NCBI GenBank assembly: GCA_023414355.1
Contig: JAEZOB010000070.1
Location: 1 to 24,240, forward strand
Direction: 5' to 3'
Source: Bacillota bacterium
GTDB lineage: Bacteria > Bacillota > Clostridia > Lachnospirales > Lachnospiraceae
Length of the DNA stretch: 24,240 nt
How positions within the stretch are numbered: the first letter of the stretch is position 1; the number at the start of each line of letters is the position of its first letter. A program made the translations under genes and the position numbers. The notes beneath the pieces are model-generated. The model was not told the origin of the DNA. It saw only the letters and a list, made by a program, of their open reading frames with translations, and ran no database searches. Of the stretch, positions 8,040-14,603 are shown one piece after another.

Positions 8040-9056
8040 TCAATATTCCTTCAGTACAAAACCGGACAGCTTGTCCATAATCGTATCATATGCCTGCTTT
8101 ACAACACTTCGCGTAAACAGGAAAACAATCGCTGCCGTCATGACCACCGAATAAATCAGATATAGATACGGTTGGTTTTTAAATAATTCCAGCTTTTCCA
8201 ATAATGGTATTATAAATAGATGGAGCACATACACTGTCATTGTACTCCTACCCACATAGGACAGGAAGGTCTTTTTTGAAGTTACGAGATTAATCAATGC
8301 GATCAACATACATAATGCAATCGCATATAGGATGATACGAAGCAGCATCCCCTCTATCCTGCTCTCATCGGGATAGGGTGAACGAAAATACATTGCCTCA
8401 GTATCAATCAACTTCTTATAAGAAGCATACACTGAAATACCTGCTACTGCAACAAGGATAATACAGGATAAAAGCTTCGGCAGCCTTCGTATCCTTGCTA
8501 TATGCCTGGTTCTGCAGTAATTTCCCAATATAAAAAACGGAAGAAAGCAAACGGTTCTTGCCAGCGCCATATACTCATCGAATTCTCCGGAAAAACCGCT
8601 GAGTGCAGCTGCGATCAAGCTGAAGATCAGTAGGTGGCGCAGCTTCAGTAAGTCCTTCAAGAAGAATTTCCATAAAAATAACGCAAGAAGATACCATAGC
8701 CCCCAGCTTGGTTTAAACACATGAAAGTGATAAAACTCTTCCTTAATTACCAATATCTTATATGTATAATTAATTACATTCAGAATCAGATAGGGTATAA
8801 AAATTGTTACAAAGGCATTGCTCCTAATCTTTTCAAGGTTTTTGGAAAAGTATCCGGATACAAAAACCATGGTCGGCATATGAAACGTATATATAAAAAC
8901 ATAAATGCTCTTTAATACTACATTACTGCTTCTCATTGAAGTCAGGAGATGTCCCAACACTACGAATATAATTAAAATTGCCCGAAGATTATCCATCAGA
9001 TAATCTCTGGGTTTTTCCTTCGCAATCACAGGACTGATTGCTTTCTCTTGATCCAT
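8040..9056 (-). CDS. Integral membrane acyltransferase (acyltransferase 3 family)
   Basis: The 338-residue protein is almost entirely hydrophobic, with about ten predicted membrane spans. Its family marks are near the N-terminus: LRAILIIFVVLGHLL (catalytic-type His following the first span) and FHMPTMVFVSGYF. Members of this family (OatA, NolL, WecH types) transfer acetyl or other acyl groups onto peptidoglycan, exopolysaccharide or teichoic acid sugars across the membrane. The substrate cannot be read from sequence. AAGGAG lies 12 nt upstream of ATG 9056, a slightly long spacing. Two promoter-like sites lie in the divergent region above it. The neighbouring TagF-like fusion suggests it decorates the same surface polymer, which is an inference. 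Confidence 0.88.
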   Translation of the reverse strand: MDQEKAISPVIAKEKPRDYLMDNLRAILIIFVVLGHLLTSMRSSNVVLKSIYVFIYTFHMPTMVFVSGYFSKNLEKIRSNAFVTIFIPYLILNVINYTYKILVIKEEFYHFHVFKPSWGLWYLLALFLWKFFLKDLLKLRHLLIFSLIAAALSGFSGEFDEYMALARTVCFLPFFILGNYCRTRHIARIRRLPKLLSCIILVAVAGISVYASYKKLIDTEAMYFRSPYPDESRIEGMLLRIILYAIALCMLIALINLVTSKKTFLSYVGRSTMTVYVLHLFIIPLLEKLELFKNQPYLYLIYSVVMTAAIVFLFTRSVVKQAYDTIMDKLSGFVLKEY

Positions 9057-9104
9057 TATAGCTCATTACTCCTTATAAATGTCTTCGTTTTGATAGACAA
9101 GTTG

Positions 9105-9133
9105 ATTCTAACAAAGAATAACTTATCCTGCAA
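9105..9133 (-). promoter_or_regulatory. Promoter candidate for the acyltransferase
   Basis: On the minus strand TTGCAG (9133-9128) and TAGAAT (9110-9105) are spaced by 17 nt, putting transcription start near 9098, about 40 nt before the start codon. A second fair promoter, TTGCAT (9235-9230) and TACAAT (9213-9208) with 16 nt between, lies further upstream. A 12-bp palindrome TGCCTTAAGGCA (9152-9163) sits between them and could bind a regulator. Confidence 0.55.
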
Positions 9134-9253
9134 TAAATTTATTCTTACGATTGCCTTAAGGCATTATTTGTTGTAAAATTGCTTCGTATTCCCTCACAAC
9201 CTTATGTATTGTAGCACTTTATCGGGAAAATGCAATAATAAAGGAAAAATCTT

Positions 9254-10378
9254 ATGATAAAAATCACAAATACTATAAAACAGTTTATCAAAGCAGAGAG
9301 TGTATTGGTTATCTCAGGTATTATGGCAATTCTTAGTATACTTTTAGTTCCTCCGACTCCTGCTTACCTCGCTTATATTGATTTTCGTGTGCTTGGGCTT
9401 CTGTTCTGTCTGATGGCGGTTGTAGCAGGCTTCAATGAGACAGGGCTTTTTGTTTTGCTTTCAGAAAAGCTTCTGATGAGAGTTGCAAATACACGTTCCA
9501 TCAGCTTTGTACTGGTTATGCTCTGTTTTCTTTCTTCCATGTGGATTACCAATGATGTGGCCTTAATCACTTTTGTTCCATTTGCCATCCTGATTCTATC
9601 AATGGCTGATAAGCTACAATATCTGGTACGGATCATCGTCCTGCAGACCATAGCCGCTAACCTTGGGAGCATGCTGACACCGGTGGGAAATCCACAGAAT
9701 CTATATCTCTACTCTTATTATAATGTTCCGATAGGTGAATTCTTTCGCATTACTATTCCCTTTGTAGCGCTGTCAGCATTGCTGTTATGTATCTGTATCT
9801 GCTTTATACCTAAGGAACATATCAGTTTTACATTACACAATGATAAAAAGACAAACCGAAATTGTTCGTACCGTATCATTCTTTACGGAGCGCTTTTTCT
9901 GGTCTGCCTTGCCTGTGTACTGCGTTTCATTGATTATCGTATCACTTTTCTTCTTGTTTTTTTCAGTATATTGGTGCTTGACCATAAGGTCCTACGTAGG
10001 GTGGATTATTCCCTTTTACTGACCTTTGTCTTTTTCTTTCTGTTTGTCGGCAACACCGGCAGCATACCCGCGGTCAGGGAGACGCTTGCGTCATTGCTTA
10101 AAAGTCGGGAGCTGTTCCTATCCGTCCTGGCAAGTCAGCTGATCAGTAATGTTCCTGCTGCAGTCCTATTGTCCGCTTTTACCGGCGATCACAGAGCTCT
10201 GATCCTGGGCGCTGATCTCGGAGGACTGGGAACCCTGGTCGCCTCTTTGGCAAGTCTGATCAGCTATAAATTCTACTGTCGGACAGCGAAGCCGGAAAAA
10301 AGCCGTTATCTTAAAACATTTACGTTTTATAACCTGATTTTCCTAGTGATACTATGTCTTTTCTATCTGTTATTGTAA
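9254..10378 (+). CDS. SLC13/ArsB-superfamily anion permease (YbiR-like)
   Basis: This is the only convincing plus-strand gene. The 374-residue product has about ten to eleven membrane spans. It carries the two re-entrant-loop motifs of the ion-transporter superfamily: ITNDVALITFVPFA (about residues 97-110) and ANLGSMLTPVGNPQNLYL (about 135-152); SNVPAAVLLSAFTG is the matching loop in the second half. Homologues move citrate, dicarboxylates, arsenite or sulfate; YbiR-like members are uncharacterised, so the substrate is left open. AAAGGA lies 8 nt before ATG 9254. It is divergent from the acyltransferase and convergent with the LCP gene, 61 nt from its stop, with no obvious terminator between them. 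Confidence 0.88.
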   Translation: MIKITNTIKQFIKAESVLVISGIMAILSILLVPPTPAYLAYIDFRVLGLLFCLMAVVAGFNETGLFVLLSEKLLMRVANTRSISFVLVMLCFLSSMWITNDVALITFVPFAILILSMADKLQYLVRIIVLQTIAANLGSMLTPVGNPQNLYLYSYYNVPIGEFFRITIPFVALSALLLCICICFIPKEHISFTLHNDKKTNRNCSYRIILYGALFLVCLACVLRFIDYRITFLLVFFSILVLDHKVLRRVDYSLLLTFVFFFLFVGNTGSIPAVRETLASLLKSRELFLSVLASQLISNVPAAVLLSAFTGDHRALILGADLGGLGTLVASLASLISYKFYCRTAKPEKSRYLKTFTFYNLIFLVILCLFYLLL

Positions 10379-10439
10379 TCTTAGCTGATCCAACTGCTTT
10401 CCTTGGTTATCTTCCATACACCGGCTGACAGCTGTGCCG

Positions 10440-11648
10440 TCACGGCATCTGGGTTCCATAAATAAAATCATGGATCTGCGTTCTGGTATTCTCCCAGCTC
10501 TTCGGTACGAGGACATCCTTCACATATCTGCCAGCGTAAGATTCATTTGTATAATCATTATCCGCAGGAATTCTCAGTGTTTTGATATTACTCTTCTTTA
10601 GGTTGACAGCCTGTTGAAGGTATGCATTATACTCATTTTTGGTAATATCTGTCTTAATGTCGATATTAGAGAGAATCGTATTCATGATGATGCCTAATTG
10701 GATGATATTCTTTGACTTCATTTTCTCGAAAATCTTTTCCAGAACAATCCTCTGTCTCTGGGTGCGGCCAAAATCGTCATGCTCTGTCTCCGTAGGAACC
10801 TTTCTTACCCTGCAATAGCCCAATACCTGATTCCCGTTCATATGCTGGGTTCCGGCAATCACATTGCGATTAGCAGGATTAGATATATAATTTGTGGAGT
10901 TTAAGTAATGTGCTTCCTTCTCCGTGAGCGAAATATCAATTCCCCCGATATAGTCGATGACCTGTTCAAAGTCGTTAAAATCCACCAAAGCATAGCCATC
11001 CATGGTTATTCCGAAGTTCTTCTCTAATGTGGCATAAAGCTCGCTAATTCCTCCTTTGGCATAGGCTGAGTTTAGTTTGGCATTACTATGTCCGGGTATC
11101 TCCACATATAAGTCCCTCATGAGGGAGGTAAGTTTGATGACATTATTCTCTGAATCAATAGATGCGATGATCATCGTATCCGTATTTTCTGCACCATCAA
11201 AGGTTTCCATCCCAAGAAGCAGAATGTTGGATACTTTTCTTAGCTTCGTTTTATCCTCTACCGAGTTTTTTTGTTCTGCCTGATCAGTGTTCTCAGAATT
11301 CGAAGTCTCCCGGTCTGGAGCCACATATTCCAGCTTGCTGTAGCTATAATTGCCGATCATCCTGATGATCAGACTTTTCCCGTAATCTGTGCTAAACAAT
11401 ACTACAAAAGCGCACAATAAGAGAAGCAGTGGTAGTACCACATACTTAAGCACTTTTGCATTTCGTTTTACCTCCCCGGTACCTTTCTTTCCATCTGGCT
11501 TTGTGCCCTCCTGCTGTTCCAAGGTATCCTTCACCTGTTCACTTAAGGATTTTCTGACATCCTTCAATAATTCGTTCGTCTGATAATCATACGAATCCTC
11601 CGGCTCATTTTGCTTTTTATTTGAATTGGTTATATCCTTATCTCTCAT
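10440..11648 (-). CDS. LytR-CpsA-Psr (LCP) family wall-polymer ligase
   Basis: LCP proteins transfer undecaprenyl-linked teichoic acids or capsule polymers to peptidoglycan outside the membrane. The 402-residue protein has a charged cytoplasmic tail (1-64), one membrane anchor (about 66-86, KYVVLPLLLLLCAFVVLFS) and an LCP domain. Visible blocks are ILLLGMETFDGAENTDTMI, SLMRDLYVEIPG, KLNSAYAKGG, YIGGIDI and GRTQRQRIVLEKI, which hold the conserved Arg and Asp residues of the fold. AAAGGA lies 8 nt before ATG 11648. With the TagF-like and acyltransferase genes it fits surface-polymer assembly, though it is separated from them by the permease. Confidence 0.92.
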   Translation of the reverse strand: MRDKDITNSNKKQNEPEDSYDYQTNELLKDVRKSLSEQVKDTLEQQEGTKPDGKKGTGEVKRNAKVLKYVVLPLLLLLCAFVVLFSTDYGKSLIIRMIGNYSYSKLEYVAPDRETSNSENTDQAEQKNSVEDKTKLRKVSNILLLGMETFDGAENTDTMIIASIDSENNVIKLTSLMRDLYVEIPGHSNAKLNSAYAKGGISELYATLEKNFGITMDGYALVDFNDFEQVIDYIGGIDISLTEKEAHYLNSTNYISNPANRNVIAGTQHMNGNQVLGYCRVRKVPTETEHDDFGRTQRQRIVLEKIFEKMKSKNIIQLGIIMNTILSNIDIKTDITKNEYNAYLQQAVNLKKSNIKTLRIPADNDYTNESYAGRYVKDVLVPKSWENTRTQIHDFIYGTQMP

Positions 11649-11963
11649 TGCTCTCTTCCTTTACTTAGATTTACACATATATTCTTTTATTATAATGCTA
11701 TAGACGAACTTCCTTGATCAATGGTACCAGAAATCAACCCAGTATATTATGGAAATCGGTCTGCGGATTGATTCACTATATATTCTTCCTATTACCAATG
11801 CCAAGATATACCTGTATTTCGCATTTTAGGACATACAATATATACCAATGCTTTTTTATGATCCGGATAAGTTCTCAGAATTTTTATTACATAAAAAAAG
11901 CGTATCGTATCCATGTCATTTTATGATATGCATACAATACGCTTCTATTTCATCCATTTCGTT
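11649..11963. other. Spacer between small Cys-rich gene and LCP gene (315 bp)
   Basis: This stretch has no convincing gene. Near 11660 is the LCP ribosome site, and a lone TATAAT (11694-11689, minus) could be the LCP -10 box, but I find no good -35 at the right distance. At 11893-11942 is the strong terminator of the small upstream gene. Short plus-strand reading frames here have no ribosome site or protein-like composition. Confidence 0.55.
11893..11942 (-). terminator. Strong Rho-independent terminator of the four-cysteine small gene
   Basis: Bases 11900-11919 pair with 11923-11942 across a 3-nt loop: 20-nt arms with only two mismatches (11906/11936 and 11911/11931) and one G-U. On the minus strand the stem is followed directly by seven T (11899-11893). 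It lies 21 nt after the stop of the small gene. Confidence 0.9.
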
Positions 11964-12176
11964 TCAGTCTCTTAATCGAAAGTTACATCTGCCTGTCTCA
12001 CTCGCTTTGCCGCTTTCTATACCAAAATTACTGTATCTACAGGTCCAGCATTCCTTCCGTAGTAAAAAAGTATATGGATGCTTTTCATAATACCGGCAAA
12101 AATCTGTAGATTCAATAATTACCTCAGCCTGACTGCTCTCTACTTCTATTGTCCGATCAATGCTCGAAAGTGCCAA
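11964..12176 (-). CDS. Small four-cysteine protein, function unknown
   Basis: I propose a 70-residue product starting at TTG 12176: AGGAGG (12189-12184) lies exactly 7 nt upstream. An ATG at 12180 is only 3 nt from AGGAGG and leads to a 7-codon dead end. The protein is soluble with no signal peptide or membrane span. It has four cysteines (27, 43, 46, 64), two of them in KECWTCRYSNFG, a spacing that could bind zinc or an iron-sulfur cluster. EKHPYTFLLRKECWTC looks like real protein sequence. I cannot assign a family. It is downstream of the agr-like response regulator but has its own promoter candidate and a strong terminator. It does not look like an AgrD peptide precursor. Confidence 0.68.
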   Translation of the reverse strand: MALSSIDRTIEVESSQAEVIIESTDFCRYYEKHPYTFLLRKECWTCRYSNFGIESGKASETGRCNFRLRD

Positions 12177-12228
12177 ACATAAACCTCCTATTCCTATCAA
12201 AACATATTAATGATTATAGGTTAATATC

Positions 12229-12256
12229 ATCATATATAATCTGACATAAATATCAA
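12229..12256 (-). promoter_or_regulatory. Promoter candidate for the four-cysteine small gene
   Basis: On the minus strand TTGATA (12256-12251) and TATGAT (12234-12229) are spaced by 16 nt. Transcription would start near 12222, about 45 nt before the TTG start. I found no clear LytTR-type direct repeat in this 118-nt upstream stretch. Confidence 0.5.
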
Positions 12257-12294
12257 GGTATATGGCATGATTGGTCAATATTTTGCATATTCGG

Positions 12295-13023
12295 TTAAAA
12301 CCCCTCCAGAGAATATGCGGTATAACGTTCTAAAAGCTCACGATACTGCCTGCGTTGTACAGGTATTGTACTGCCATTATCAAAGAGAATCAATCTGGTA
12401 GTGATCTCAGTAATCCTTGCAAGATTAATGATGTAGGTGCTGCCGCATTTAAAGAAGCGGGAATCAGCTGAGAGCATCGCATAAAGATCCCCGCTGCTTA
12501 TTCTTACTTGTAACCGTTCATTCTCTGCAAGATAGATATTCTGAATGTGCTTGTCGGTTTCAGTATACATGATATTGGTTATATCAATCTTTCTTAAACC
12601 TGATGAGGTCTTCAATATGATATTCCTCTGTTTATTCTTTTGCACTAAAGCAATTGCTTTCGCTAAGGCATCCTCCAGCTGACCTGCGGTGTACGGTTTA
12701 AGAAGGTAGTGAGCCGCATGCAGGGAAAATGCTTCTATTGCATGATTCACTGATGTTGTAAGGAAAATAAGCTGGCAATCTTCATCAATATCACGTACGG
12801 CACGTGCCAGCTCAACTCCGGTAAGCTCAGGCATATAGATATCGAGGAGTAGGATATCATAAACCTCCTGTTGGTCACGGATAGATTTCAGTAATTCAAC
12901 CGGATTTTGAAAAGGATACAATTGAATTTCCAATTCCGGATTCCGAACAGCGTAAACACTGCTCATGACCTTCGTCCTGCTTAACTCCTTTTCGTCATCA
13001 TCACAGATTGCAATACGTATCAT
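12295..13023 (-). CDS. LytTR-family response regulator (AgrA/VirR type)
   Basis: This 242-residue two-component regulator has a receiver domain (1-125) with the acidic pocket ICDDDEKE near the N-terminus, the phosphoacceptor Asp61 in LLLDIYMPE, the Thr switch in FLTTS and the Lys in LLKPY. A C-terminal LytTR DNA-binding domain covers about 140-240 (KTSSGLRKIDITNIMYTE, RISSGDLYAML, CGSTYIINLARI). LytTR regulators bind direct repeats at promoters of peptide-signalling and envelope genes. AGGATGG lies 7 nt before ATG 13023. It follows the GHKL kinase by 26 nt, so the two are cotranscribed. No target site could be picked out with confidence. Confidence 0.94.
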   Translation of the reverse strand: MIRIAICDDDEKELSRTKVMSSVYAVRNPELEIQLYPFQNPVELLKSIRDQQEVYDILLLDIYMPELTGVELARAVRDIDEDCQLIFLTTSVNHAIEAFSLHAAHYLLKPYTAGQLEDALAKAIALVQKNKQRNIILKTSSGLRKIDITNIMYTETDKHIQNIYLAENERLQVRISSGDLYAMLSADSRFFKCGSTYIINLARITEITTRLILFDNGSTIPVQRRQYRELLERYTAYSLEGF

Positions 13024-13049
13024 AGTTACACCATCCTAAAATCATATTG

Positions 13050-14324
13050 TTATACATTGAGAATAAATCTTGCGGTAAAAACTCCATTCTTTGCTTCATA
13101 GAATTTTGTACCTGAGAAACGCTGAACCGTATATGCTATGCTCCTGGTTCCAATTCCTCCTCCCTCCTTGGAGGAAACCGGCATATCCTCTTCAAAGACC
13201 ACTTTGCTGCTGCAGGAATTGACTACACTAATTGCAAGACGCTTACCATTATAGCGTGCTTCCACTTTAATGAATTTCTTTATATCATCACTAAGCTTTA
13301 TACAGGCCTCATAGGCATTCTCAACAGCATTTGAGAATAGAGCTGAAAGCTCCATAGGCTCGATTGAAAGCTGATCCGGAACGTCTGTTAGAATCTCGAT
13401 TTCAATTCCGACTTTCCCTGAACGCTCTGCCCAGAGACAAAGAATACTATTCACTGCCTGATGCATACAATATACTTTTTTAGGAATCTGTTCCATGCCA
13501 CTTTGTTCCTTCAGATAATCCAGAGCATGGTCAATATTTCCGGATTCTATCAGTTCAATCAGTTGCTGCGTATTGTGTCTGAGGTCATGCCATCTGCGGT
13601 TAGAAATTTCTGCTGCCTCTCTTTGACGTTCGAATTGCTCCAGCTGGGCTTTATTCTGTAAGGTGAGAATTCGTTGCTGCTCCTGTACCAGATACTTATC
13701 ATGAAGCTGATTCAACACATAATTAAATACAAAGAAGACAGCCGTCATCAATAAAAGGACAAAAATGCAGTTAATCGCCATATGATAAAAGTTTCCATTA
13801 TTACAGTAGATCATATATTGATAGGCTAAAATCAATAATCCGATGACCGGTAGAATACAAAATATACCCCAGCCCTTTTTCAACTCGTCCTGTACCTGCT
13901 GATAGCGTTCTCTGACACGACAGCGAATCAAGATAATCAAAACAGAAAAGATAAGCACTCTGACAATATTATACCAGAAATAGCCCCCTCCAACAAGATG
14001 TGTCACCCATAGAGAGGGAAGAGACATTGTAAAGTTTATAAATATCGTGACCAGAACCGTAAAAAGGTCCCTAAAATCTCGTCTTGCTGACAGCCAATAA
14101 AAGGTAAGAAAGGCAGGAACATCCATAACAAAAATGAAACATTTCGCATATGCCGCCAAGCCATAGTTCACTAATATTGCTACACATATGATCGTCTGGA
14201 AGATCAGTTCAATCAAAAGTATTAGATATAGTTTTTTAACCTGCCTCATCCTGCCTAACTCTAATACTGTAATCTGCGCGGTTAAAAGTGTGATTACAGG
14301 CATTAATATAGTAGAAAAATCCAT
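13050..14324 (-). CDS. GHKL sensor histidine kinase (AgrC-like)
   Basis: The 424-residue kinase has about six membrane spans over residues 1-210, a short coiled region (QEQQRILTLQNKAQLEQFER) and a C-terminal catalytic domain. The phosphoacceptor is probably His246 in RRWHDLRHN, followed by the asparagine box FSNAVENAYEA and the glycine box EGGGIGTRSIAY. AgrC-type kinases sense small secreted peptides at the membrane domain; the ligand here is unknown. AAGGAT lies about 10 nt before ATG 14324. It forms a two-gene unit with the LytTR regulator. Neither an agrB-like peptidase nor an agrD-like precursor occurs in the window. Confidence 0.93.
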   Translation of the reverse strand: MDFSTILMPVITLLTAQITVLELGRMRQVKKLYLILLIELIFQTIICVAILVNYGLAAYAKCFIFVMDVPAFLTFYWLSARRDFRDLFTVLVTIFINFTMSLPSLWVTHLVGGGYFWYNIVRVLIFSVLIILIRCRVRERYQQVQDELKKGWGIFCILPVIGLLILAYQYMIYCNNGNFYHMAINCIFVLLLMTAVFFVFNYVLNQLHDKYLVQEQQRILTLQNKAQLEQFERQREAAEISNRRWHDLRHNTQQLIELIESGNIDHALDYLKEQSGMEQIPKKVYCMHQAVNSILCLWAERSGKVGIEIEILTDVPDQLSIEPMELSALFSNAVENAYEACIKLSDDIKKFIKVEARYNGKRLAISVVNSCSSKVVFEEDMPVSSKEGGGIGTRSIAYTVQRFSGTKFYEAKNGVFTARFILNV

Positions 14325-14430
14325 AGTTTGAATCCTTCCGTCATTATAGTATATAAAATTCCCTTTTATGGTAGATTATAAGACATAATTCATCCCTTTT
14401 CAACATCTACGTTAAATTTCTAACAAAAAT

Positions 14431-14542
14431 AAAGAGTCAGAAGAACCACAGGTGCTTTTCTGATATCATATACTGATAGGCAAGCTTGCATGGATATCGG
14501 TATATGATATCAAAAAAAGTGCATAGCACCTTTTGACTCTTT
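14431..14542. repeat. 112-bp nested inverted repeat between GH94 and kinase genes
   Basis: Three nested pairs of arms are visible: 14431-14439 with 14534-14542 (9 bp), 14450-14455 with 14526-14531 (6 bp) and 14461-14478 with 14495-14512 (18 bp with one G-U). The centre holds the palindrome GCAAGCTTGC (14480-14489). A small GTGC/GCAC hairpin (14519-14529) lies on one side. On the minus strand the outer arm is followed by ATTTTTG, so it may act as a second terminator behind the GH94 gene. It could equally be a MITE-like palindromic element; no clear target duplication is seen. Confidence 0.7.
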
Positions 14543-14557
14543 AACCACCACATACAA

Positions 14558-14590
14558 AAGCCGACTTTGCAGAAGCTGCAAAGTCGGCTT
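14558..14590 (-). terminator. Terminator of the rex-GH94 operon
   Basis: A perfect 15-bp stem (14558-14572 with 14576-14590) surrounds a 3-nt loop. On the minus strand the stem end GGCTT runs on into further T residues (TTTT in all). It lies 13 nt after the GH94 stop codon. Confidence 0.88.
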
Positions 14591-14603
14591 ATTTACTACG
14601 ATA

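Noticed and set aside
10379..10439. Bidirectional terminator between the permease and LCP genes
   Set aside because: Only a 5-bp TGCCG/CGGCA stem overlapping the LCP stop is found, with no T-run, so I do not call one.
11714..12090. Overlapping small plus-strand frames
   Set aside because: They cross the terminator and the antisense of the four-cysteine gene, lack ribosome sites and have unlikely composition. The minus-strand reading has AGGAGG, a promoter candidate and a terminator.
11964..12200. AgrD-like peptide precursor for the nearby kinase
   Set aside because: The product has no amphipathic leader, no short Cys-containing thiolactone core followed by an acidic tail, and no agrB is nearby. 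Four spaced cysteines suggest a folded intracellular protein.
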